Shown here piece after piece: positions 6,503 through 15,400 of a stretch of DNA of 64,000 nt. A program made the translations under genes and the position numbers. The notes under the pieces were generated by a model that saw nothing but the letters and a program-made list of their open reading frames with translations, was not told where the DNA came from and ran no database searches. This DNA is from Xanthobacter autotrophicus (lineage in GTDB: Bacteria > Pseudomonadota > Alphaproteobacteria > Rhizobiales > Xanthobacteraceae). Positions within the stretch are counted from its first letter, which is position 1. Each line of letters begins with the position of its first letter. The stretch lies in NCBI RefSeq assembly GCF_043194295.1, contig NZ_JBAFVK010000019.1; one strand, given 5' to 3'.

Positions 6503-9399
6503 TCTCCGCGCCCGTGGTGGTGGGCGCGGCGGTTTTCTACCTCGCGCTCCTGTTCGCCGTCGCCGCCTTCGCCGACCGGCGCGCGCGGGAAGGCCGCTCG
6601 ATCATCGGCAACGCCTGGATCTATGCCCTGTCGCTGGCGGTCTACTGCACCGCCTGGACCTATTTCGGCAGCGTCGGGCGCGCCGCCGCCACCGGCGTGT
6701 GGTTCCTGCCCATCTATCTCGGGCCCATGCTGGCTATGCTTCTGGCATGGATCGTGGTGCGCAAGATGATCCGCATCGCCCACACCTATCGCATCACCTC
6801 CATCGCCGATTTCATCGCCAGCCGCTACGGCAAGAGCCCGCTGGTGGCGGCTCTGGTCACCCTCATCACCGTGGTGGGCATCGTGCCCTACATCGCGCTC
6901 CAGCTGAAGGCCGTGTCCTCGGGCTACCTGCTGCTCACCGCTTCCGGGGCGGCCGGCGGCGGGCCGAGCCCGGCCTGGTGGCAGGACGGCACTCTGCTGG
7001 TGGCGCTGGCCCTTGCCCTGTTCACCATCCTGTTCGGCGCCCGCCACCTCGACAGCGCCGAGCGTCACGAGGGCATGGTGGCGGCGGTGGCGTTCGAATC
7101 CCTGGTCAAGCTGGTGGCTTTCCTCGCGGTGGGCGTGTTCGTCACCTATGGCCTGTTCGACGGCATGGCCGACATCTGGGCGCGGGCCAAGGCGGTGCCG
7201 GAGATGGCCTCCCTGCTGCGCCTCGGCGGCACGGGCGGGGCCGGCGCCTTCGGCTATGCCCAGTGGTTCACGCTGACGCTGCTCTCCATGCTGTCGGTGC
7301 TGCTGTTGCCGCGCCAGTTCCAGATGATGGTGGTGGAGTGCGTGAACGAGCGGCACCTGAAGCGCGCCGCCTGGGTGTTTCCGGCCTATCTCCTCGTCAT
7401 CAACATCTTCGTGCTGCCGCTGGCGCTGGGCGGCCTGCTGTTGCTCGGCCCGAATGGCGCGGACCCGGAGACCTTCGTGCTGTCCCTGCCGCTGGCCAAC
7501 GGGGCCACCGGGCTGGCGCTGTTCGCCTATGTGGGCGGGCTCTCGGCCGCCACCGGCATGCTGATCGTGGAGACCATCGCCGTCTCCACCATGGTCTGCA
7601 ACGATCTCGTCATGCCTGCCCTGCTGCGGCGCCAGGGTCGCAAAGCGTTTTCAAGCGAAGTGGAAACCGGTTCGCGTGAAGAAAACGCGTCACGACAGGA
7701 CAATGCGCGGGCCGGCGGCGACCTGACGGCGCTCATCCTCAACATCCGCCGCGCCGCCATCCTCGCCATCCTGCTGCTCGGCTATCTCTATTTCCAGGTG
7801 GCGGGGGAGGCCTATGCACTGGTCTCCATCGGCCTCATCAGCTTTGCCGCCGTGGCCCAGTTCGCACCGGCCCTGTTCGGCGGCATGTACTGGCGCGAGG
7901 CCACCCGCGCCGGGGCGCTCGGGGGCTTGTTGGGCGGCTTTGTGGTGTGGGCCTACACCCTGATGCTGCCCTCGGTGGCGAAATCGGGATGGATCGACGA
8001 CGGCTTCCTCACCCACGGCCCGTTCGGCATCACCGCCCTCGCCCCGGAGCGCCTGTTCGGCCTTCAGGGTCTCGACAACCTCTCCCACTCCCTGTTCTGG
8101 AGCCTCACCGTCAACGTCGCGCTCTATGTGGGCCTGTCCCTGTGGCGCGCGCCCTCGGGGCGGGAGGCAAGCCAGGCGCTGCTGTTCGTGGACGTGTTCG
8201 CCCGCGGCCATGCCACGGCAACCGCAGGCGCCGCCGACCCGGTGTTCTGGCGCGGCCGCGCGCGCCCCGCCGACCTGATGGCGCTGGCGAGCCGCCTGCT
8301 CGGCCCCGACGCCGCGCGCCAGATCTTCGAAGAGCATTCCCACGAGAGCGGCGTCGCCGTGGGAACCGACCTCACCGCCGACGCCCGCCTCGTGGACAAG
8401 GTGGAGCGGCGCCTTGCCGGCGCGGTGGGCAGCGCCTCGGCGCGGGTGCTGGTGGCGGCGGTGGCGGAGGAGGAGCCGCTCAGCCCCGCCGATGTCATGG
8501 AGATCCTGAACGAGGCCTCGCAATTGCGGGTCTACGCGCTGGCGCTGGAGGAAAAATCCCGCTCGCTGGAGATCGCCTCGGCCGAATTGTCCGCCGCCAA
8601 CGCGCAGTTGCGCACCCTCGACGAGCTGAAGGACGATTTCGTCTCCTCCGTCACCCACGAATTGCGCACGCCGCTCACCGCCATCCGCGCTTTGTCCGAG
8701 CTGATGCTGGACGCCCCCGACATGGAGGCGCCCCAGCGCCAGGAATTCCTCACCATCATCGTGGGCGAGAGCGAGCGGCTGGGCCGGCTCGTCAACCAGG
8801 TGCTGGACATGGCCAAGCTCGAATCCGGTCATGGCGAATGGCACAATGCCGACGTGGACCTGCGCCGCCTCGTCCGCGACGCCGTCACCGCCACCACCGA
8901 GCTGGCGCGCAGCCGGGGCGCGCAGATCACGTTCGAGGCGCCCGACGCGGTGCCACTGCTGCGCGCCGACCCCGACCGGCTGACGCAGGTGGTGCTGAAC
9001 CTCATCTCCAATGCGGTCAAGTTCGTCCCGGCCGAGGGCGGGCGTGTCCACGTCAGCCTTCATGTGGAGGGCGACGGCCTCGTCGTTCGGGTGAAAGACA
9101 ACGGGCCGGGGGTGCCCGAGGGCGAGCGCGACACCATATTCGAGAAGTTCCGTCAGGGCGGCGACGCCCTGACCCGCCCCCCCGGCACCGGGCTGGGGCT
9201 TCCGATCAGCCGCCGGATCGTGGATCATTTCGGCGGCAGGATGTGGCTGGAGAACCAAGACGGCAGCGGCGCGTGTTTCGCGTTCCGACTGCCCTTCCAG
9301 CCAGATGCCGGTGCGGAAGGGCTTGCCCCTGCCGCATCCGAACCCGCAGGCAAGGTGGAAGCCCTGGCCGGCGGCAACACGAGGGAGGAAACGCCATGA
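6499..9399 (+). CDS. SSF transporter-fused sensor histidine kinase (CrbS-like)
   Basis: A 966-residue hybrid. Residues 1 to about 560 form a sodium:solute symporter-type module with many membrane helices. A STAC-like linker (LMALASRLLGP) and a coiled coil (EIASAELSAANAQL) follow. The HisKA domain has phospho-acceptor His720 in VTHELRTPL. The HATPase domain has N box NLISNAVKF, G1 VKDNGPGVP and G2 GTGLGLPISRR. This is the architecture of CrbS/MxtR kinases that sense acetate or its transport. In the SSF part, residues about 383-397 (KAFSSEVETGSREEN) are encoded by a dispersed palindromic repeat inserted in frame. Start and stop both overlap their neighbours by 4 bp. Confidence 0.92.
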   Translation: MISAPVVVGAAVFYLALLFAVAAFADRRAREGRSIIGNAWIYALSLAVYCTAWTYFGSVGRAAATGVWFLPIYLGPMLAMLLAWIVVRKMIRIAHTYRITSIADFIASRYGKSPLVAALVTLITVVGIVPYIALQLKAVSSGYLLLTASGAAGGGPSPAWWQDGTLLVALALALFTILFGARHLDSAERHEGMVAAVAFESLVKLVAFLAVGVFVTYGLFDGMADIWARAKAVPEMASLLRLGGTGGAGAFGYAQWFTLTLLSMLSVLLLPRQFQMMVVECVNERHLKRAAWVFPAYLLVINIFVLPLALGGLLLLGPNGADPETFVLSLPLANGATGLALFAYVGGLSAATGMLIVETIAVSTMVCNDLVMPALLRRQGRKAFSSEVETGSREENASRQDNARAGGDLTALILNIRRAAILAILLLGYLYFQVAGEAYALVSIGLISFAAVAQFAPALFGGMYWREATRAGALGGLLGGFVVWAYTLMLPSVAKSGWIDDGFLTHGPFGITALAPERLFGLQGLDNLSHSLFWSLTVNVALYVGLSLWRAPSGREASQALLFVDVFARGHATATAGAADPVFWRGRARPADLMALASRLLGPDAARQIFEEHSHESGVAVGTDLTADARLVDKVERRLAGAVGSASARVLVAAVAEEEPLSPADVMEILNEASQLRVYALALEEKSRSLEIASAELSAANAQLRTLDELKDDFVSSVTHELRTPLTAIRALSELMLDAPDMEAPQRQEFLTIIVGESERLGRLVNQVLDMAKLESGHGEWHNADVDLRRLVRDAVTATTELARSRGAQITFEAPDAVPLLRADPDRLTQVVLNLISNAVKFVPAEGGRVHVSLHVEGDGLVVRVKDNGPGVPEGERDTIFEKFRQGGDALTRPPGTGLGLPISRRIVDHFGGRMWLENQDGSGACFAFRLPFQPDAGAEGLAPAASEPAGKVEALAGGNTREETP
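7645..7688 (+). repeat. Palindromic dispersed repeat inside the SSF-kinase gene
   Basis: The element is bounded by perfect 8-bp inverted repeats, GCGTTTTC at 7645-7652 and GAAAACGC at 7681-7688. A 37-bp core (7644-7680) matches the intergenic copy at 31265-31301 in reverse orientation with about four differences. It lies in a predicted cytoplasmic loop between membrane helices and keeps the reading frame, encoding a polar peptide. Elements of this kind are usually intergenic in Hyphomicrobiales genomes. Confidence 0.75.
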
Positions 9400-9863
9400 T
9401 TCCCGAATTGGCCCCGGCCAAGGCCTGCGCCGCCAAGGTGCTGATCGCCGACGACGAGCCCAACATCGTCGTGTCGCTGGAATTCATGATGAAGCGCGAG
9501 GGCTTCGAGGTGCTGGTGGCCCGTGACGGGCGCGCGGCGCTGGAGGCCATCCGCCGCGAGCGTCCTCGCCTCGTCCTGCTGGACGCCACCATGCCCGGCA
9601 TGTCCGGCTTCGACGTGTGCGAGGCGGTGCGGGCCGATGCCGACGTGCGCTCCACCTGCATCGTCATGCTCACCGCCAAGGGCCGCGAGACCGACATGGC
9701 GCGCGGCGTCGGCGCCGGGGCGGATGCCTATGTCACCAAGCCCTTCTCCACCCGCGACCTGGTGCAGCAGGTGAAGGACATGCTGGCGAAGGACACCGCA
9801 GCCCGGGCACTGGCGACCGGCAGCGCCGGGGCGGGCGAGCTGCCGAAGGACATGCCGGCATGA
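9396..9863 (+). CDS. Single-domain response regulator (REC only)
   Basis: A 155-residue receiver domain: acidic pocket Asp19/Asp20, phospho-acceptor Asp63 (LLDATMPG), Thr93 and Lys115 (VTKPFS). After the REC fold there are only about 25 Ala/Gly-rich residues, so there is no DNA-binding or enzymatic output. CrbS-type kinases usually pair with a LuxR-type regulator (CrbR/ErdR), which is not in this window. This protein may instead shuttle phosphate or act by binding a partner such as the downstream exonuclease fusion. It is translationally coupled at both ends (ATGA). Confidence 0.93.
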   Translation: MIPELAPAKACAAKVLIADDEPNIVVSLEFMMKREGFEVLVARDGRAALEAIRRERPRLVLLDATMPGMSGFDVCEAVRADADVRSTCIVMLTAKGRETDMARGVGAGADAYVTKPFSTRDLVQQVKDMLAKDTAARALATGSAGAGELPKDMPA

Positions 9864-12019
9864 ACTTCAACCGGCGTCTGGCGCTGGTCGTGCTCGCGCC
9901 GGGCGCACTTCTTGGCCTGTGGCTCCTCCTCGGCGCCGGCCTGCTGTTTGCAGCGCTCGGCCCCGCCGACCGCGCCGCAGTCGCCGATACCCTCGCGCCG
10001 CTGATCGACAGCCATGGCATGCTGGTGGTGCTGTGGTGGTTCCTGGCCGCGCTCGGCGCCGGCTTCGTCGCCTTTCGCCTTTATGCCCGCTATGGGGAAG
10101 CCCCGGCCCGCCTCGCCGATGCCACCCGCGTGCTGGCCGGCGATGCCGCTGCCCCGCCCCTGCCGCCCCAGGCCGGTACCGGGATGCGTGCGCTTGGCGA
10201 GGCCATCAACGCCCTCGCCGGCCAGCGCCGCGCCCTTCAGGACGACATGGCCCGCCTCATCGCCGAGGCCAGCCGCGACGTGGCGCTCCAACGCGACCAG
10301 CTCGCCGCCCTGATGGCGGAGCTGGAGCAATCGGTGGTGGTGCTCAATCTCGAAGGGCGGATCCTGCTCTACAACGCCCGCGCCCGCGCCCTCTTCCGCA
10401 CCCTGTCGCAGGCGCCGGGGGGCGTGGCGGGCGCTGAATTGATCGGCCTCGGCCGGTCCATCCATGCGGTCATCGACCGCGCCCTCATCGACCATGCCCG
10501 CGAAGGCATCGCCCGGCGCATCGCCCGCGGCGACGCCCAGGCCTCGGCGCGCTTCGTGACCACGACGCCGCTTGGCCACCTCATCCAGGTGTCGCTTGCC
10601 CCGGTGCGGGCGGCGGCGGACGACAAGGGCGACATCACCGGCTTCGTGCTGCTGCTGGACGACATCACCGACGAATACGAGGCGCGTTCGCGGCAGGACC
10701 GCCGCTGGCTCGATCTCTCCGAGGCAAGCCGGGCCTCCTTCGCCAGCATGCAGGCCGCCCTCGACATGCTGGACTATCCGGATCTGGAACCCGCCGACCG
10801 GGAGCGCTTCCAGGCCGTGGTGCGCGACGAGGTGGGCGTCATGAGCCACCGCCTCACGACACTCGCCGCCGACGCCTCCCACGACATGAAGACCCGCTGG
10901 CCGCTGCAGGACATGCTGGGCGCCGACCTTGCCGCAGCCGCCGCCCAGCGCATCACCGCCGAGACCGGGCAGGAGGTGGACACGGTTGCGGTGGACGCCG
11001 ACCTCTGGCTGAGCGTGGACAGCTTCGCCCTGATTCAGGCCCTCGCCTTCCTCGCCGCGCGCCTTGCCGAGGCGCTGGACGCTCCCAGATTCGCCCTGCG
11101 CCTGGCGCCGGCGGGCGGGCGGGCGCATCTCGACCTCGCGTTCCAGGGCACCGCGCCCGGCCTCGACCTCGCAGGCTGGCAGACCCGCCCCATGCAGACC
11201 TCCGACGCTCCCTCCCCCCTCACGGTGCGCGACGTGGTGGAGCGGCACGGCGGCGAGCTGTGGCTGGAGCATGCGCGCGACGGTTCGGGGGCGCTGTTCC
11301 GCTTCCTGCTGCCGGTGGCCGCCGGCACGGTGGCGCAAGTGCCTGCCCCCGGCGAGAGCCGCCCGGCCTATTATGATTTCGACCTGTTCGCCGCGAGCGC
11401 GCAGAGCCGTGAGAGCGACGAGCGGGCGCTCAGCGAGATCGCCTATACGGTGTTCGACACCGAGACCACCGGCCTTGATCCCGCCGGCGGCGACGAAATC
11501 CTCCAGATCGGCGCCACCCGCATCGTCAACGGCCGGCTGCTCGCCAGCGAATGCTTCGACCAGTTGGTGGACCCGCAGCGCTCCATTCCGGAGGCTGGCA
11601 TCGCGGTGCACGGCATCCGGCCGGAGATGGTGCGCGGCAAGCCCACCCTCCCGCAGGTGCTGCCCGCCTTCCACGCCTTTGCCGCCGACACCGTTCTCGT
11701 GGGCCACAACGTGGCCTTCGACATGCGCTTTTTGACCCTCAAGGAAAACGCCAGCGGGGTGCGCTTCGATCAGCCGGTGCTCGACACCCTGCTGCTCGCC
11801 GCCATCGTCCATCCGGGGGAGGACAGCCACGGCCTGGAAGCCATGGCGGCGCGCCTCGGCATCGCCGTCTCCGGCCGCCACACCGCGCTGGGCGACGCGC
11901 TGGCCACCGCCGAGATCTTCCTGAAGCTGCTGCCGCTGCTGCGCGCACGCGGCATCCTCACCCTGGGGCAGGCCCGCGCCGCGGCGCAGACCTCCTATTA
12001 CGCCCGCCTGCGCTACTGA
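9860..12019 (+). CDS. Membrane PAS/pseudokinase fused to DnaQ-type 3'-5' exonuclease
   Basis: A 719-residue protein. Two membrane helices (about residues 7-33 and 53-75) are followed by a HAMP-like linker, a PAS domain from about 150, and a stretch shaped like HisKA and HATPase but lacking key residues. The usual phospho-His position reads EASRASFASMQAALDML, and no N, G1 or G2 box is recognisable. Residues about 525-700 are a DEDDh exonuclease: ExoI VFDTETTGLD (Asp533, Glu535), ExoII VGHNVAFDMRF and ExoIII HTALGDALAT with His and Asp present. The nuclease half looks catalytically intact and would sit on the cytoplasmic face. Substrate (DNA, RNA or oligonucleotide) is unknown. Last gene of the operon. 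Confidence 0.9.
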   Translation: MNFNRRLALVVLAPGALLGLWLLLGAGLLFAALGPADRAAVADTLAPLIDSHGMLVVLWWFLAALGAGFVAFRLYARYGEAPARLADATRVLAGDAAAPPLPPQAGTGMRALGEAINALAGQRRALQDDMARLIAEASRDVALQRDQLAALMAELEQSVVVLNLEGRILLYNARARALFRTLSQAPGGVAGAELIGLGRSIHAVIDRALIDHAREGIARRIARGDAQASARFVTTTPLGHLIQVSLAPVRAAADDKGDITGFVLLLDDITDEYEARSRQDRRWLDLSEASRASFASMQAALDMLDYPDLEPADRERFQAVVRDEVGVMSHRLTTLAADASHDMKTRWPLQDMLGADLAAAAAQRITAETGQEVDTVAVDADLWLSVDSFALIQALAFLAARLAEALDAPRFALRLAPAGGRAHLDLAFQGTAPGLDLAGWQTRPMQTSDAPSPLTVRDVVERHGGELWLEHARDGSGALFRFLLPVAAGTVAQVPAPGESRPAYYDFDLFAASAQSRESDERALSEIAYTVFDTETTGLDPAGGDEILQIGATRIVNGRLLASECFDQLVDPQRSIPEAGIAVHGIRPEMVRGKPTLPQVLPAFHAFAADTVLVGHNVAFDMRFLTLKENASGVRFDQPVLDTLLLAAIVHPGEDSHGLEAMAARLGIAVSGRHTALGDALATAEIFLKLLPLLRARGILTLGQARAAAQTSYYARLRY

Positions 12020-12460
12020 TCCTGAGCGCGGGAGCGCTCCTTGTCGCGGGGTCAGAAGACAGGACCGCCCACCTGCGACAATACCACCCACCCCGCCTGA
12101 GACCCCAGCAGCCGCCCACGGGGGCAGCACAGACTCCACAGGCGTTAACGCACGCAATGCGGGTAGAGCCGGCGCAGCATTGCTTACGCGCGACCACCCG
12201 ACCTGCGACCAAGCTCCAATGATACCAAGCGATCGACGAGGTTCATCCAGTGGTTTGCCAGGAGAGTCCTGACGTAACTGCCCGAGATACAACCCGATTC
12301 TGTCGAATGCGCATCCCTCAGCCGGCAACTCTCTTTCGCAATTCAGGAATGGCCAAGCTCAACTTGCGGGCCGCCCCTGGCTATTGGCCCGCCGCGACGC
12401 AGCATATACGTTCGGATGTTGCAGAACCTGGGCAGGGTTCGGATGGGCGTTGGGGGCTTT
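12020..12460. other. Intergenic region before the autotransporter
   Basis: About 440 bp without a supportable gene. A short hairpin (GAGCGC, GGGA, GCGCTC at 12024-12039, then CTTG) follows the operon and may end it. A looser stem (GCGGGCC at 12366-12372 with GGCCCGC at 12386-12392) lies in the probable leader of the autotransporter gene. Base composition is lower in G+C than in the coding parts, consistent with a promoter. Confidence 0.4.
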
Positions 12461-15400
12461 ATGGGCAACGGGAAGACGGAGCGGCTGCGCGGGCGCAAGG
12501 CCATCGGCGGCACGATGACGTTGCGCGCCCTGCGGGCCGGAGCGCGAATCAGTGCTGCCTCGGTGCTGGCCGCCGGCATGGTCGTGCCAGTCACCGCCTG
12601 GGCGCAGAGCGTCACCACCACCGGCGACGTGAACCCCAGCCCCGCCGTTTCGCCCGACTGGAACCTGGCCGTTCCGCTCGAGGTCGGTTTCCTGAACGAA
12701 GGCAGCCTGACGGTGGAAGGCGGCGGCACCGTCTCCGCGCCGACCGTCTCGGTGGGCGCCTTCGCCACCGGCACCGCGACCGTCACCGGGACCGGGTCGT
12801 CCCTCTCCTCCACGGTCCTGTATTCGGGCTTTCTCGGCTCCGGCACGCTGAACATCGAGGACGGCGCCAGCGTCTCCGCGACGGTGGTGTTCATCGGCGG
12901 CTTCACCGACGGCGCCGCGACGGTCACCGGCGCGGGATCCTCCCTCTCCAGCGGCTCCACGCTGTACGTGGGCTTCCTCGGCACCGGCACGCTGAACGTG
13001 GAGGACGGCGGCTCCGTCTCCGCCATCAACACCACCATCGGCGGCTTCAAGGACGGCACCGCGACCGTCACCGGGGCGGGATCCTCCATCACCGGCAGCT
13101 CCGTGCTGTACGTGGGCTTCCTCGGCACCGGCACGCTGAACGTGGAGAACGGCGCCACCGCCTCCGCGCCGACGACCTATATCGGCGGCTCTGCCAGCGG
13201 CACGGCAACCATCACCGGGACCGGATCGAGCCTGTCCAGCGACACGGTTTACGTGGGCTATCTCGGAGCCGGCACGCTGAACGTCACCGATGGCGGCAGC
13301 GTCTCCGACACGGACGGCTATCTGGGCTCGAACGGGATCGCCGGAACGGCCACGGTCTCGGGCACCGGCTCCACCTGGAGCAACAGCGCCAGCCTCCACA
13401 TCGACGGCGGCAGCACGCTCACCGTCACCGACGGCGGCGGCGTCTCCTCCCAGGACGGCTATGTGGGCACGAACGGGCTCGGCGGTACCGCCACGATCTC
13501 GGGCACCGGTTCCACCTGGAGCAACAGCGCCAGCCTCCACATCGACGGCACCGGCACGCTGAACGTCACCAATGGCGGCAGCGTCTCCGACACCGACGGC
13601 TATCTGGGCTCGGACGGGTTCGCCAGCAGCGCCACCATCTCGGGCGCCGGATCCATCTGGAGCAACAGCTCCAGCCTCCACATCGACGGCGGCAGCAGCC
13701 TCACCGTCACCGACGGCGGCGTGGTGAAGGTCGGCGCGACCGGTACCGGAACGCTTGATATCGCGACCGCCGCGGGCAGCGCCGGCACCCTCATCATCGG
13801 CGCGGCGGCGGCCGATGCACCGGCCGCGGCGGGCACGCTGCAGGTGGGCTCCATCGCGTTCGGCGACGGCGCCGGAACCCTCGTCCTCAACCATACCGCC
13901 ATCTCGCCCTACGAGCTGGCCGCCAACATCTCCAGCACCGGCACCACCAGCGCCATCGACGTGTATGCCGGCGTCACCCGCCTCACCGGGGACGATTCCG
14001 GCTTCCAGGGCCTCACCACCGTCCATGGCGGCACCCTGCTGGTGGGCGCGGACGGCGGCAGCACCGTGCTCGGCGGCAACGTGGTGGTGGACAGCGCCGG
14101 CACGCTGGGCGGCTACGGCAAGATCGGCGGCAACCTCACGGTGGCCGGCACGCTGGCGCCGGGCAATTCCATCGGCACCCTCTCGGTGGGCGGCAACGCC
14201 GGCTTCACGTCCACCTCCACCTATGCGGTGGAGCTGAACACCTCCACCGGCGCGGCGGACAAGACCGTCGTGGACGGCGCGGCCACCATCGCCACCGGCG
14301 CCGTGCTCGACGTGGACCGCTCCGGCTCGGGCCCCTACCTGGTGGGGACGCGATACACCGTGCTCACCGCCGCGGGCGGCATCAGCGGCCTCTTCGCCCT
14401 CACCGGCGACACCTATCTGACCCCGTTCTACGACCTCGGCCTCGTCTCCGACGGCACCACCATGGCGCTGGAAGTGGAGAAGACCACCCAGTTCGCCGAC
14501 GCCGCCCTCACCTTCAACCAGCGCAACACCGCCGCCGCCCTCGACCGGCTGCCGGCGGACGGCGCGCTCTCCTTCGCGGTGGGCAACCAGGCGAGCTTCG
14601 CCGCCGCCCGCGTCGCCTTCGACCTGCTGTCCGGCGAGCTCTATGCCAGCGCCAAGACGGTGTTCATCGAGGACAGCCGCTTCGTGCGCAACGCCATGAA
14701 CGACCGCCTGCGCGCCGCCACCGACGCCGTCGCCACGGCGAGCGCGCCGGCCCTCGCCTACGTCAAGGGCGTGCCCACCAAGGTGGCGCCGAACCATGAC
14801 GGGCTCGTGTTCTGGGCCACCGGCTTCGGCTCCTGGGGCTCCATCGACACCGACGGCAACGCGGCGAGCCTCGACAGCTCCACGGGCGGCCTGCTCGTGG
14901 GGGCGGACGCTCCGGTGGGCGACTGGCGCGTCGGCGTCCTCGCCGGCTACAGTGGCACGTCATTCTCGGTGGATGACCGCGCCTCCTCCGGCAGCAGCGA
15001 CAACTACCACGTGGGCCTTTATGGCGGCAGCGCCTGGGGGGCGCTCTCCCTGCGCACCGGCGCGGCTTATACGTGGCAGGATGTGTCCAGCACCCGCACC
15101 GTCGCCTTCCCCGGCCTGTTCGACCAGCTCTCGGGCGATTACACGGCCGGCACCGCGCAGGTGTTCGGCGAGCTGGGCTGGCGGATCAACGCCGCCGGCG
15201 TCGCCTTCGAGCCCTTCGCCAATCTCGCCTATGTGAATCTCGACACCCAGGGCTTCACCGAGACCGGCGGCATCGCGGCGCTGACCGTGGACGGCGAGAG
15301 CACCGGCGTCACCTTCACCACCCTGGGGCTTCGGGCCTCCGCCGCCTTCGACCTCGGCTCCATGGCCGCGGTGGCGCGGGGCACGCTGGGCTGGCGGCAC

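Noticed and set aside
9728..12328. Open frame of 866 residues antisense to the exonuclease fusion
   Set aside because: Shadow of a gene with clear PAS and exonuclease motifs; the antisense product has no fold signature.
12690..13725. Regular DNA repeats that might suggest a CRISPR array
   Set aside because: Repeats are coding, of unequal length, and vary at codon level within one open frame; there are no unique spacers of constant size and no cas genes.
12359..14797. Open frame of 812 residues antisense to the autotransporter
   Set aside because: Composition mirrors the repetitive passenger; no ribosome site or recognisable domain. The sense strand has signal peptide, repeats and barrel.
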